64,000 nt of DNA from DAOTTY01 sp964451095. Lineage in GTDB: Bacteria; Chloroflexota; Anaerolineae; Aggregatilineales; Phototrophicaceae. The notes beneath the pieces were generated by a model. The model saw only the letters and a list, made by a program, of their open reading frames with translations, made no database searches and was not told the DNA's origin. Shown here one piece after another: positions 1-8,675 of the stretch. The DNA lies in NCBI GenBank assembly GCA_964451095.1, contig CAYVGI010000007.1:1-64000 (forward strand), given 5' to 3'. The first letter of the stretch is position 1; each line of letters opens with the position of its first letter. Both the position numbers and the translations under genes were made by a program.

Positions 1-53
1 CCGTCTGTCGGGGTTTCATCTACTTCGCACAGCATCATAACACATTTTAACCC

Positions 54-92
54 AAATAAAAAAGCACCTTTTTTGGGATAAAGGCGCTTTTT
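54..92 (-). terminator. Rho-independent terminator of the SpoIIE-type phosphatase gene
   Basis: On the minus strand GCGCC and GGTGC form a stem, extended by A/T pairs on both sides of a short loop, and a T-rich tract (TTTTTTATTT) follows. The central pair is a G-U wobble on this strand but an A-C mismatch on the plus strand, so the hairpin favours minus-strand transcripts. It lies about 55 bp past the stop of the phosphatase gene. Confidence 0.7.
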
Positions 93-146
93 GGGGGTAT
101 ATATCCCAAATTCTGGTTAGAAAGTCTTGACAAAAACCCTGTGGTG

Positions 147-1421
147 CTATGTGCCTACATAACGCACAATCACTAGTGTGAGGTCATCAAAAGGAGGGGC
201 ACCCGCCGTGAATTGGTCAACCCTGTGCATGATGTGGTCACTCATCTGTTCGACGGATGCATCTATCGATTCCAAGATCGCCTCAAACAAACGCTCCTCA
301 CCGAAGAAATCGCCACTTAAGCTCTCCGCCTCGGTTAGCCCGTCGGTGTAGTAGATCACCACGTCACCCGGACGCAACTGGAGCTGCTCTGCCGCCAGCG
401 GATTATTCGGGAACCAACCAATCGCCCGCCCGCCGCGTGGCATAAAGCTGAGCTTGCCCGTCGCTTGGCGATACACAATAGGAGGGTTGTGCCCTGCGTT
501 GACGTGCACACTGTTCCCATCTGTTTCCAGAATCGAGTGGAATGCTGTCACGAACATCCCACTGTCCGCATCTTCCAGGATGAGATCGTTTGTTAGAGCC
601 AACGTCTCTACCGGGGATGTTGCGGAGTGTGCGTGGCTGCGGATCATGGTGCGAGCAACCGCCATGAACATTGCTGCGGGTGCTCCCTTGTCAGAGACAT
701 CCGCGATAACGACGCCCAAACGCCCGTTTTCTAGCTGGAATATGTCGTAGAAGTCGCCTGCCACTTCGCGGGCGGCTTGCCAGCGTGCTGTGATCTCGTA
801 GCCTGGAATCGACGGCATTTTCTTGGGCAGCAGTGTTTGTTGGATCTCCCGCGCCATGTGCAGTTCTTGCTCCAGGCGACCTTTCTCTACCGCCACACGG
901 TACAGCCGCGCATTTTCGATTGACGTGCCCGCAAAGCCGCACACCGCATTCAGCAGTCCCAGGTCGCTATTGGTGAAGGAGCCGCTGCGCATGGCGGTAT
1001 CGACATAAACGGCACCCAAAAGCCGATCCTGCACGATCATCGGCGCACACAAAATTGCCCGCAGCCCGCGCATGATGATGCTCTGCCCGGGCTGGAAGCG
1101 TGAATCGAACTGGGCGTTGTTGGTTAGCAGGGGTTCGCGTGTTTCGATCACCTGGTTGACAATCGTCGTGCTGTAACCCTCTTCCACTAGTGTGTTGTCA
1201 TCCAGCCCGCGTGCCACAATCACCCGAAGATGCCCGGTCTCGTCTTCATCAATCATGACGAAGCCCCGTTGAGCATTTGTGATTTCCATAACGGAATCCA
1301 TAAAGTTGTTCAACACGGTGTTGAAGTCCAGGCTGGAGTTCATGTTGATGCTGAAGTCATACAATGTTTTGAGGTGCTCTGGACCGAGTGCGGTAACATC
1401 GCGCTGTGGATTGTCCGTCAT
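147..1421 (-). CDS. GAF domain / PP2C (SpoIIE, RsbU-like) serine phosphatase
   Basis: A sensor phosphatase of the RsbU/SpoIIE type. An N-terminal GAF domain (about residues 30-185) is followed by a helical linker with the typical 'AREIQQTLLPKKMP' sequence and a PP2C-like domain with the metal-binding runs 'GDFYDIF' and 'IADVSDKG'. Such proteins dephosphorylate anti-anti-sigma factors in partner-switching pathways; no anti-sigma or STAS gene lies in the window, so the target is unknown. An upstream in-frame ATG at 1457 would add 12 residues. I prefer 1421 because a candidate promoter (-10 at 1460-1465) would start transcription close to or inside the longer reading. It stands alone and ends at a minus-strand terminator. 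Confidence 0.88.
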   Translation of the reverse strand: MTDNPQRDVTALGPEHLKTLYDFSINMNSSLDFNTVLNNFMDSVMEITNAQRGFVMIDEDETGHLRVIVARGLDDNTLVEEGYSTTIVNQVIETREPLLTNNAQFDSRFQPGQSIIMRGLRAILCAPMIVQDRLLGAVYVDTAMRSGSFTNSDLGLLNAVCGFAGTSIENARLYRVAVEKGRLEQELHMAREIQQTLLPKKMPSIPGYEITARWQAAREVAGDFYDIFQLENGRLGVVIADVSDKGAPAAMFMAVARTMIRSHAHSATSPVETLALTNDLILEDADSGMFVTAFHSILETDGNSVHVNAGHNPPIVYRQATGKLSFMPRGGRAIGWFPNNPLAAEQLQLRPGDVVIYYTDGLTEAESLSGDFFGEERLFEAILESIDASVEQMSDHIMHRVDQFTAGAPPFDDLTLVIVRYVGT

Positions 1422-1459
1422 GTGCCCTAAACCCTTATTTATAATGTCGCTGCGCATGG

Positions 1460-1489
1460 ATTATAGTTGACGCTGAGGAATTACACCAA
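1460..1489 (-). promoter_or_regulatory. Candidate sigma-70-type promoter for the phosphatase gene
   Basis: On the minus strand TTGGTG (1484-1489) and a perfect TATAAT (1460-1465) are separated by 18 bp. Transcription would begin near 1453, upstream of the preferred start at 1421. Confidence 0.4.
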
Positions 1490-1603
1490 TGCGACCGCGT
1501 GAAATCCGCAAGCTTGTATGATGAATATAAAGGATTTTTCACGTTTTGCGGTTGCCGTAGGTAGCGCTTGCCCGCCGAGACACCTATTTTTACAAATCGT
1601 TGT
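1490..1603. other. Divergent intergenic region between the phosphatase and the PPC protein gene
   Basis: The gene-free stretch between the two divergent start codons is about 320 bp. Apart from the two candidate promoters at its flanks I see no ORF, tRNA or strong hairpin in it. Confidence 0.5.
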
Positions 1604-1632
1604 TTGATTCTGGTTCACAATTCGCATATATT
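1604..1632 (+). promoter_or_regulatory. Candidate sigma-70-type promoter for the PPC-domain protein gene
   Basis: TTGATT (1604-1609) and TATATT (1627-1632) are separated by 17 bp. They lie about 110 bp upstream of the GTG start at 1741. Confidence 0.45.
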
Positions 1633-1740
1633 AAGGTCAAGCATACAACCACGCCCTGCCACTTGTGCGGTGTACAGCCGTACCGGGCAAAACACATTAA
1701 AATTTAACCCAGTTTGTGCCACGTCTCAGGAGGACACATC

Positions 1741-3033
1741 GTGAAAACCCAAACCCTTACCCACCGTTTGGCATGGGTTGCGCTAGCCACGCTCGTGATG
1801 CTGGTCGCGCCCGTTGCCGCCTTTGCCCAGGATGACAGCATTTGCAACAACGTCCCCACATTGCGCTCCGGTGATACTGTCGAGCGTACCATTAGCGACC
1901 GTGACTTCATCTGGGCGTTCTGCTTCGATGGTGACGCAGGTGAGGAGATCACCGTGGATGTTGACATTCTCAGCGGCGATCTGGACGCTTTCATGGCGGT
2001 CTTCCCGGAGGATAACGACAACGCTATTGCAGAGCTTGATCCCATCACCAGCCGCACCACGCCCGATCAACTCATTTTTGACCTGCCGGAAGACGGTACC
2101 TACATTCTCGGTATTGCTCGCTTTGGTATGGAAGACGGCGAGAGCGCGGGTTCTTTCCAGATTACGTTGACCATCGGTGCCGGCGCGGGCACCCCCGGCG
2201 GGCAGGGCGACCCCGAACCGGAGCTTGCTGCCGGAACGTGCCCGGATGAAGTCGAAGTGATTGACGCGGGCACACAGGTGACCGGCATGATTGATGATGA
2301 CGCTTACTTTGCCGGGTACTGCTTCTATGCAGAGGTGGGCGACGTCGTCACCTTCTCGATGGAGGCGACTGACGGCAACCTGGACACGCTGCTGCTAGTG
2401 ACCGACCCGAACGTGGCAGAGAACTACGCGGAAAACGACGACTGTGACAACGAGACAACCAACTCCTGTGTTGAGGTAGAAATCCCCGCGACGGGTAATT
2501 ACCTGGTGGCAGCAGGGCGCTATGGTGCTGAGGACGGCGGCACATCGGGTGAGTTCTCGCTCACGTTCGATGTGACGGCGGGCACTGGGGGCGGTGATGA
2601 GGTTGTAGGTGGTTTGCCGAAAGACCCGCCAACGACCGATGAAGACCCCGAACCCACACCAGGCGGTGACGAACCCGATGACGAAATCGTCTTCGGTGAC
2701 CCCGACGACTGCACGGTAGACCCGCGCCTGACGCTGACAGAAGGGTTGTGGGAATTCACCCTGGAAGACGACGGCTTCCGCGCGACGTTTGACTTTGCGT
2801 GTGATGGCAGCGTTGTCGTGGAAGTTGAAGAGACGGACGGCACCACCACATCCACAAACACAACCACGACCGAGTATACGCTGGAACTAGAAGCAGACGA
2901 TTCCTACACGCTGACGATTGACCTTGCCAACGGCAGCAGCCTGCGCCTGGAAAACGCAGTCGTGGTTGAGTCTGGCATTTTGGCGCTGCTGGATGGTGAA
3001 TCGCTTATCGTGCTGCTTAACGTCACTCAGTAG
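1741..3033 (+). CDS. Secreted protein with two PPC-like domains
   Basis: The protein has a signal peptide (hydrophobic core 'LATLVMLVAPVAAFAQ'), so it should be exported. Two beta-rich repeats follow (about residues 35-145 and 165-275) that look like pre-peptidase C-terminal (PPC) domains: each has a 'G-x-x-V/I-T' strand, 'D-x-F/L' and a closing 'G-x-Y-x-h-x-h-x-R-Y/F-G' strand. A Pro/Asp/Glu-rich linker (about 285-315) leads to a C-terminal acidic beta domain that I do not recognise. I see no protease domain. The GTG at 1741 is chosen because AGGAGG (1728-1733) sits 7 nt upstream and the signal peptide starts there; an ATG at 1714 would put extra residues before it. A strong hairpin follows the gene. 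Confidence 0.8.
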   Translation: MKTQTLTHRLAWVALATLVMLVAPVAAFAQDDSICNNVPTLRSGDTVERTISDRDFIWAFCFDGDAGEEITVDVDILSGDLDAFMAVFPEDNDNAIAELDPITSRTTPDQLIFDLPEDGTYILGIARFGMEDGESAGSFQITLTIGAGAGTPGGQGDPEPELAAGTCPDEVEVIDAGTQVTGMIDDDAYFAGYCFYAEVGDVVTFSMEATDGNLDTLLLVTDPNVAENYAENDDCDNETTNSCVEVEIPATGNYLVAAGRYGAEDGGTSGEFSLTFDVTAGTGGGDEVVGGLPKDPPTTDEDPEPTPGGDEPDDEIVFGDPDDCTVDPRLTLTEGLWEFTLEDDGFRATFDFACDGSVVVEVEETDGTTTSTNTTTTEYTLELEADDSYTLTIDLANGSSLRLENAVVVESGILALLDGESLIVLLNVTQ

Positions 3034-3063
3034 TCACTCGCCAACAGAACCATCGCACCACCG

Positions 3064-3090
3064 GGGCACGCCAGCGCGTGCCCTTTTGTG
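3064..3090 (+). terminator. Rho-independent terminator after the PPC protein gene
   Basis: A perfect 8-bp stem GGGCACGC / GCGTGCCC with a CAGC loop is followed by TTTTGTGTT. It ends transcription of the PPC gene before the peptidase gene. Confidence 0.85.
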
Positions 3091-3143
3091 TTATAGTTGC
3101 CCGCAGTTTTGATGGCAACAGCACAATAGTAAAGGTCTTCGTA

Positions 3144-4532
3144 ATGACGACACCCCACGCCTATGCCGCCGAACACGGCGAGCGCTTTTTAGAGCAACTC
3201 CAAGATTTACTGCGTATTCCATCTGTCTCCGCTGATAGAACGAACCACAGTGGCGATGTACACCGCGCTGCCGAGTGGGTGGCAGCAGACATGCAACGGA
3301 TGGGCTTGCAAGCTGTCGAGATCGCTGAGGTAGACGGGCATCACCCGTTGGTGTACGGCGAGTGGATGGGTGCCGGGGATGATGCGCCTACGGTGCTCGT
3401 CTACGGGCACTACGACGTGCAGCCCGCCGCCGTGCGCGACGGCTGGGACAGCGATCCGTTCGAGCCTGTGGTCAGGGACGGTAAAATCTACGCACGCGGT
3501 GCTTCCGATGATAAGGGGCAGATGTTCGCCCAGCTTAAAGCGGCGGAAGCGCTGCTGGCAGCAGGAGACTGCCCGGTTAACCTGAAGTTCCTGCTGGAAG
3601 GCGAGGAGGAAGTTTCGTCGGGTGGATTGCAAAAGTTCGTGCCCGCCAACAAAGACAAGCTCGCCGCTGATGTGTGCGTCATCAGCGATACCGCCATCCT
3701 CACGCAAGACCAGCCGAGTATCGTGTACTCGCTGCGTGGGCTGGTGTACTTCGAGATTGAGGTTTTTGGTCCGAGTGCAGACCTGCACAGTGGCTCTTAC
3801 GGTGGGGCGGTGCACAACCCCGTGCAGGCGATTGCGGAAATTATCGCCGGGCTGCACAACCCAGACGGTACGGTTAACGTGCCCGGCTTTTACGATGATG
3901 TGCTGGCGTTGAGTGCCGAGGAGCGCAAGAAGCTGCTTGCCGTTAGTATGACGCCGGAGAAGCTGCACGAGCAAACAGGTGCGCCACAACCGTGGGGAGA
4001 GCCAGATTACACCATAACCGAGCGCATTGGTGCCCGCCCAACACTGGAAATCCACGGTATTGAGGGCGGCTTTTATGGGGAGGGCACCAAAACGGTGCTG
4101 CCTGCCCGTGCCATCGCCAAGATAAGCTGCCGCCTGGTTGCGAACCAAAACCCACAGAAAATCTACGAGTTGGTTGAGAAGCGCATCCGCGACCTGACGC
4201 CGCCCACGGTGCGCCTGGAGATGCGCCAGGTAGGGTCTGTAGGAGACCCGGCAATCGTGGACATCAACGACCCAGCACTGCAAGCGGCAGTTGCCGCCTA
4301 CGAAAAGGGCTGGGGTAAGGCACCGCTCTATGTGCGTGGTGGGGGTACACTGCCCATCGTCGCGGACTTCCAACGGGAGCTAGACCTGCCCGTGATTTTG
4401 CTCGGCTTCGGGCTGAACACCGACGGCATCCACGGACCCAATGAGCACTTCCACCTGGATATGTTCTATAAGGGTATTGATACCGCCATTTACTTCCTGC
4501 AAGAGGTGGGGGCGCAGGTGCGCGTGCGCTAG
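3144..4532 (+). CDS. M20 family metallopeptidase (dipeptidase-like)
   Basis: A cytoplasmic di-zinc peptidase of the M20 family (ArgE/DapE/CPG2/CNDP type), 462 aa. The metal-binding run 'VYGHYDVQP' (about residues 87-95), 'GASDDKGQ' and the catalytic/metal run 'EGEEEVSSGG' are all present, as is the lid domain around 'SADLHSGSYGG'. The size and the sequence 'YGHYDVQPA' are typical of the dipeptidase subgroup that cleaves short peptides. The start at 3144 is favoured by AAAGG upstream; the longer reading from 3078 runs through the preceding intergenic hairpin region. The stop overlaps the stop of the convergent downstream gene by 4 nt. Exact substrate cannot be told. Confidence 0.9.
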   Translation: MTTPHAYAAEHGERFLEQLQDLLRIPSVSADRTNHSGDVHRAAEWVAADMQRMGLQAVEIAEVDGHHPLVYGEWMGAGDDAPTVLVYGHYDVQPAAVRDGWDSDPFEPVVRDGKIYARGASDDKGQMFAQLKAAEALLAAGDCPVNLKFLLEGEEEVSSGGLQKFVPANKDKLAADVCVISDTAILTQDQPSIVYSLRGLVYFEIEVFGPSADLHSGSYGGAVHNPVQAIAEIIAGLHNPDGTVNVPGFYDDVLALSAEERKKLLAVSMTPEKLHEQTGAPQPWGEPDYTITERIGARPTLEIHGIEGGFYGEGTKTVLPARAIAKISCRLVANQNPQKIYELVEKRIRDLTPPTVRLEMRQVGSVGDPAIVDINDPALQAAVAAYEKGWGKAPLYVRGGGTLPIVADFQRELDLPVILLGFGLNTDGIHGPNEHFHLDMFYKGIDTAIYFLQEVGAQVRVR

Positions 4533-5365
4533 GCGAGTATCGCCGTGGTCGTAAAAAATGGTTCTGCCAGGGCGGCGTTGCCCTCTATCTTGACGTTGCC
4601 CTCTGCATCCCGGCGGCGGATGCCCTTGGAGAACAAGCGCCACACCGTTTCCGGGTCTACCGTCAAGGTGACAGCGGGTTCCAGGTTGGTGTGCTCGTAC
4701 AGGCTCCAGCCGCCGCGCTCACGCACGATGTACCATGTGTCGCCCGCCTCTCCGCTGATGTGCAGCTTCACCAGCGTTTCTAGCGGTGCCTGGGCACGGG
4801 TGTAGGCGCGGGGCAGTGCCCGCACAAAGGTTTGCAGCACGGGCGCGAAGTATTCGCGCTCCTTCAGGCTTTCCACGCTCACCGCATCACAGATGTGCTG
4901 ATGGTGCATCCAGTATTCGGTGTACTCACGGGCAACTTCGAGCCACTGGGGGGCGGGCGCACTGCTCACCCAGTTAACGGGCGCACCTGTGCCGGTCATC
5001 TCGAGTGTTTTTATCCAGTCGCTTACCTGTCGCCCGGTCGTACCCAGCAGGTCGATTAAGAGCGCCGGGCTAATGCGCCGCCCTGCTCGCAGCCAGATGT
5101 CGTTTTGTAGGTTGATAAAAGCCACAAGCTCATCGAAGTGTTCAAAGTTCGTGTCTGTGTGCGTAAAGCCATCCCGCCGCCGGGAGAGCAAACCCAGGTC
5201 ATCGCCCAGCAGATGCAGTGCCACATCTTTCACCGTCCAGCCCGTGCAGGCAGTGGGGTAACGCCACTCTGCTTCGCTCAGGTCGCCCAGCACGCGCACA
5301 AGCTCCAGGCGCATGGGCGCCAACAGGTGCGCGGTTAGCACGGGTTCCGGCTCGCGCAGTATCAC
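4529..5365 (-). CDS. Maleylpyruvate isomerase / DinB-like family protein
   Basis: The N-terminal four-helix part (about residues 10-165) matches the mycothiol-dependent maleylpyruvate isomerase N-domain / DinB family: 'LSEAEWRYPTACTGWTVKD', 'ALHLLGDDLGL', and a C-terminal-helix histidine in 'EYWMHHQHICDA'. The C-terminal 100 residues resemble the SCP2-like domain often found in this family ('VTLTVDPETVWRLFSKG'). The family binds a divalent metal and uses thiols; no substrate can be assigned. The GTG start overlaps the stop of the upstream acetyltransferase gene (GTGA), so the two are probably co-translated. Confidence 0.75.
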   Translation of the reverse strand: MILREPEPVLTAHLLAPMRLELVRVLGDLSEAEWRYPTACTGWTVKDVALHLLGDDLGLLSRRRDGFTHTDTNFEHFDELVAFINLQNDIWLRAGRRISPALLIDLLGTTGRQVSDWIKTLEMTGTGAPVNWVSSAPAPQWLEVAREYTEYWMHHQHICDAVSVESLKEREYFAPVLQTFVRALPRAYTRAQAPLETLVKLHISGEAGDTWYIVRERGGWSLYEHTNLEPAVTLTVDPETVWRLFSKGIRRRDAEGNVKIEGNAALAEPFFTTTAILA

Positions 5366-5913
5366 CAGAGGTGCCCCTGCACGTCAATATCACCTGCGGG
5401 GAAAACAAACTCACCGCACGGCAAGATCATGATGTTGTGTTCGTCCGTTGTCGCGTCCATTACGCGGGCACCCGTTGGCGGTTGGTGATGAATGAGTCTG
5501 TTAATGTTTTGCCAGCCGAACTGATCGTAGAATGCGACGTTCTCCGGTGCACAGAACAGCATCCCCGCGTCCGGTCGCATGTCCTCACGAATGTGGCGCG
5601 TCGTTTCCGCCATGACCACCTTGCCAAGCCCGGTGCCGCGCACCTCTGGCAGGCTCATCACACCGCCGACGCCCGCCACACGCACCGCCTGCCCACCGAC
5701 GAGAATGTCACGCGCTTGTATCTCCGCGATCGCGCCCCACACCGCATCCCGGTAGACCAGCACGCGCCATGCACCCCCCTGCCAGGCATTGCCGCTCTCA
5801 TCAATGCCATCGTCACCCACATTCGGGAACACCTCTCGGTAGCGCTGTGCGATGACATCGCGCAGGGCGGCGGGTGTGTCTTCCGTGCGGATGATTTCCA
5901 CTCGTATCGTCAT
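5362..5913 (-). CDS. GNAT family N-acetyltransferase
   Basis: A 183-aa protein with the GNAT fold: the central strands end in 'VGGVMSLPEVRGTGLGKVVM', where 'R-G-T-G-L-G-K' is the acetyl-CoA pyrophosphate-binding loop, and 'FYDQFGW' near residue 150 is the usual C-terminal motif. The substrate is unknown. It lies 8 nt downstream of the anchored glycosidase-like gene and overlaps the next gene by 4 nt. Confidence 0.85.
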   Translation of the reverse strand: MTIRVEIIRTEDTPAALRDVIAQRYREVFPNVGDDGIDESGNAWQGGAWRVLVYRDAVWGAIAEIQARDILVGGQAVRVAGVGGVMSLPEVRGTGLGKVVMAETTRHIREDMRPDAGMLFCAPENVAFYDQFGWQNINRLIHHQPPTGARVMDATTDEHNIMILPCGEFVFPAGDIDVQGHLW

Positions 5914-5921
5914 GCGCTGCG

Positions 5922-7196
5922 CTACTCCACCGCCCGGCTAATCCAGTTCGTCTGGAACTGTGCCCACTCGCTGTCATCGGTTTCCCACTCCATAAACACC
6001 GCCAGCCCGCGCACGTTGTCAGCGGCGGTGCTTGCCTGCACCAAACCGGAGTTCACGCCGGTAATTGTGCTTTCGATGTTTTCCACGGTTGGGTCATGGA
6101 ACGGCGGTTCTTCCGGGTAGGTGGGCACCCCAACCAGGATGTCGGTCTCCACTCCTAAATCTTCCACGACTTCTGCATAGGTTTTCGTCTGGTAAGCAAC
6201 CCACACGCTGAAATCATCCGGGCGGGCTAGCCCACTGTTAAACGCCAGCAGCAATATTTCGTCCACCAGCAGCGCCACGTCCTGCTTATATGCCCGGTCC
6301 CACTCGAACACATCCTGGATAGCCGGGTTGTATGGAATGGTGGGGTCGCTTGGGCGCCAGTCCGGCGGGATGCCCACCGCCAGCGGAATGCGCCCGTCCA
6401 CGTTCAGCCCGTCGGCGGCGTCATCAAGCGCAAGCCGCACCGTGCGCAGCAGTTGCAGGTAGTTTTCGTCTCCGCTGCCCACAGGCGCCACATTCAGGTA
6501 CACCCCGTCGAAGCCATACGTTGTGACCAGCACCGTGGCAAGCTCTGCCACGCGGCTGTGCAGTTCTGTGTCATCCAGCGGCACCACGCCCACCGGGTAG
6601 TCAATCCAGCCAAGCAGCCTGCCTTCGGGGTAAATCTCGTTGTATTGCTCCACAAAGCGGATGATGTTTGGTTCCATCTCACCCAGTTCGTCGCGGTATG
6701 GCTCCGCTGTAATCGGGTTGACGGTGTTAATCACCTCGCCGGTACGCGGATTGCGGTCTGCCGATTTACCTGACCAAGTGAGGTCGTCTTTTAGCCGTGT
6801 GACCCATACATAGCTGGTGCCGATTCGGTTCACACGCAGGCGCTCTGTTAGTGCCGTCACCGCCTCGTCCTCCGGCAGGTCGTAAGACCACCCCGTGCCC
6901 AGCCAAATCGCGTTCGGCAGCGCCACTGCCTCTGGCGGGTTGAACAGCCGCAGCGTGAAGATCATGCCCAGCACCAAAAACAGCGCCGCCCCCAGGTAGA
7001 TGACCACACGCAGCACGCCCGTCGGCATCTTGACCTCCGGCAGCTTAAAACCGCCTACGGGGTTCACTTGGCGTGTGGTGCGGGGGCGTGCCGTGCCCTC
7101 CTGCACATGTTGGAGCTGTTTCTCTTTACGCTGTTGCTGGCGCCAGCGAGCGCTGCCCCGGCGCGTCTTGCGCCCCCCTTGTGGATTGTCCGCCAC
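5922..7196 (-). CDS. Membrane-anchored protein with glycosidase-like (TIM-barrel) domain
   Basis: The first 55 residues are basic and polar, followed by one membrane segment (about 63-83, 'VVIYLGAALFLVLGMIFTL'); the rest lies outside the membrane. The extracellular part has features of a (beta/alpha)8 glycoside hydrolase such as GH18: strands ending in 'LLGWIDYPVGVVPLD', 'YGFDGVYLNVAPVGSGDENY' (the position of the GH18 DxxDxDxE motif) and 'LVGVPTYPEEPP'. The GH18 catalytic DxxDxDxE is not intact, so activity is doubtful. The start is a GTG with GGAGG 8 nt upstream. First gene of a three-gene minus-strand run. Confidence 0.55.
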   Translation of the reverse strand: MADNPQGGRKTRRGSARWRQQQRKEKQLQHVQEGTARPRTTRQVNPVGGFKLPEVKMPTGVLRVVIYLGAALFLVLGMIFTLRLFNPPEAVALPNAIWLGTGWSYDLPEDEAVTALTERLRVNRIGTSYVWVTRLKDDLTWSGKSADRNPRTGEVINTVNPITAEPYRDELGEMEPNIIRFVEQYNEIYPEGRLLGWIDYPVGVVPLDDTELHSRVAELATVLVTTYGFDGVYLNVAPVGSGDENYLQLLRTVRLALDDAADGLNVDGRIPLAVGIPPDWRPSDPTIPYNPAIQDVFEWDRAYKQDVALLVDEILLLAFNSGLARPDDFSVWVAYQTKTYAEVVEDLGVETDILVGVPTYPEEPPFHDPTVENIESTITGVNSGLVQASTAADNVRGLAVFMEWETDDSEWAQFQTNWISRAVE

Positions 7197-7243
7197 TGCT
7201 TTGTCCTCCGGTGCTACCCACTACGGTTGTGTGCGCCCATATC

Positions 7244-7741
7244 CTAACCGAATCTGCCCATCAATGCAGGCACAAACAGGATGAGTGCCACGGTTAGCGC
7301 CAGCAGGAAGGCAAACAACGTCGTCGCGGCGGCGACATCCTTGGCAACTTTCGCCATCGGGTGGATTTCTCCCTGTGTGGCGAGGTTCACGGTTGCTTCG
7401 ATTGCCGTGTTGATCATTTCCGCCACCCAATTGATGCCGATTGCCAGCACCAATATCGCCCAGCCGATCACGCTGATGCGCAGCCATGCCGCCAGCGCGA
7501 ACCCAATCACCGTCATGACGATTAACGAGCGCGTGGTAACTTGCCGCACCAGCACATGGATCAAACCCGCCAGTGCATACTTGGTGCGCTTGTAAAAATT
7601 GCTGTTGGTGGACGGGCTGTAGTCGTCCGGGTTGATCTTCGCGGTGCCGAACAGCCCGGTGTCCAGTTTGGTCTCTTTGGTGTCAGGTTTAGGGGGAGTT
7701 GGCGTGTGTGCCATGCTTGTTGTTTCCATCTCGTTTTGCAC
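7244..7741 (-). CDS. Diacylglycerol/undecaprenol kinase-like membrane protein (DgkA family), copy 1
   Basis: A small integral membrane kinase of the DgkA family. The active-site helix 'EMINTAIEATVNL' and the 'HPMAKVAKDVAAATTL' run are conserved, with three membrane segments as usual. Gram-positive-type members phosphorylate undecaprenol or diacylglycerol. The N-terminus is about 50 residues longer than in Escherichia coli DgkA and polar. The start is uncertain: GTG at 7741, ATG at 7729 or ATG at 7714. A second DgkA-like gene lies immediately upstream. Confidence 0.85.
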   Translation of the reverse strand: MQNEMETTSMAHTPTPPKPDTKETKLDTGLFGTAKINPDDYSPSTNSNFYKRTKYALAGLIHVLVRQVTTRSLIVMTVIGFALAAWLRISVIGWAILVLAIGINWVAEMINTAIEATVNLATQGEIHPMAKVAKDVAAATTLFAFLLALTVALILFVPALMGRFG

Positions 7742-7747
7742 AGTGGG

Positions 7748-8194
7748 TTAAAACCAGCCTGTTACGCGTTGCCACAGCGGCGGACCTAACACAAACAGAC
7801 CGACCAGCACGGAGTTAACGACGCCCAGCAGCACTGCCGCTGCTGCGACATCTTTACCGACCTTCGCCATGGGGTGGTACTCAGACGTGTTCAGGTCAAT
7901 TGCTGCCTCAACTGCCGCGTTCATGAACTCCGTTAGCCACACAATCGTAATCACAATGAACAGCAGCGCCCACCCTACGCGGTCTACGCGCAGCCATAAG
8001 CCCAGCCCGAGCACAATCGGTGTGGCAAGTGCCATCAGCCAGGTGTTGCGCTGCCGCCGTAGCATATACACCCACCCGGCGAGCGCATAGCCCAGGCTAT
8101 CCAGGCGGTTGCTGCTGGTGTTAAGCGCATAGTCGGTTGGGTCGATCTTGGCGGTAGATATGAGCCGCTCTTTGATCTTGTCCAGTCTACTCAT
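7748..8194 (-). CDS. Diacylglycerol/undecaprenol kinase-like membrane protein (DgkA family), copy 2
   Basis: The DgkA signature is present: 'EFMNAAVEAAIDL' and 'HPMAKVGKDVAAAAVLL', with three membrane segments. It starts with ATG at 8194, inside the end of ybeY (8 nt overlap), which places it in the same transcript. The two DgkA copies share the N-terminal run 'K-I-D/N-P-x-D-Y-x-x-x-T/S-N-S-x' ahead of the membrane domain and look like a tandem duplication. Confidence 0.85.
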   Translation of the reverse strand: MSRLDKIKERLISTAKIDPTDYALNTSSNRLDSLGYALAGWVYMLRRQRNTWLMALATPIVLGLGLWLRVDRVGWALLFIVITIVWLTEFMNAAVEAAIDLNTSEYHPMAKVGKDVAAAAVLLGVVNSVLVGLFVLGPPLWQRVTGWF

Positions 8195-8675
8195 CAAAGT
8201 CCTCAAGCGCTGGCACGATGGCAAGCGGCACACCCAGCGCGGTGAGTGCCGTTTCCTGTGCTGCCCACATGACGGCGCGGTTATCCGGGGTGTCGTGGTC
8301 GTAGCCCAGCAGGTGCAGCGTACCATGAACCAGCATCAGCGCGATGTTGTGCCCCAGGTCGTAGCCTGCGTGTGCTGCCTGTGCCTGCACATACGGGTAC
8401 GCAATCGCAATGTCGCCCAGGTACAGCCACTCCTCCGCGTTGTCCGCCTCCGGCGGCATAGGCGGCATTTCCGCCGGGAACGAGAGCACATCGGTGGGCG
8501 CATCGACGCCACGGTAGTCCCGGTTAAGCTGCTGCACCGTGGCATTGTCGGTGACCTTTACGGACACACTGCTGCCGGGTGCGGCGGTGTGCTGCGCCAG
8601 CACAACCTGAACCGCCCGCTGCATTTGCGCCACCTTAACTGGATAGTCTGCTGGGTCAATCTCGATCAGGTACAT
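8187..8675 (-). CDS. ybeY: Endoribonuclease YbeY, 16S rRNA maturation factor
   Basis: A 162-aa zinc-dependent ribonuclease involved in 16S rRNA 3' end maturation and ribosome quality control. The zinc motif H117-x3-H121-x5-H127 is complete ('HGTLHLLGYDH'), as are 'NRDYRGVDAPTDVLSFP' and 'LGDIAIA'. The start at 8675 is chosen by family length; a longer reading would extend far into the upstream HD gene. It overlaps the end of the PgpH-like gene by 20 nt, an arrangement (HD phosphodiesterase, YbeY, DgkA) common in Gram-positive bacteria. Confidence 0.95.
   Translation of the reverse strand: MYLIEIDPADYPVKVAQMQRAVQVVLAQHTAAPGSSVSVKVTDNATVQQLNRDYRGVDAPTDVLSFPAEMPPMPPEADNAEEWLYLGDIAIAYPYVQAQAAHAGYDLGHNIALMLVHGTLHLLGYDHDTPDNRAVMWAAQETALTALGVPLAIVPALEDFDE

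Noticed and set aside
3207..4373. Long antisense open frame (388 codons) opposite the M20 peptidase
   Set aside because: It lies wholly within a gene with complete catalytic motifs, has no family features and no ribosome-binding site; high GC makes such shadows common.
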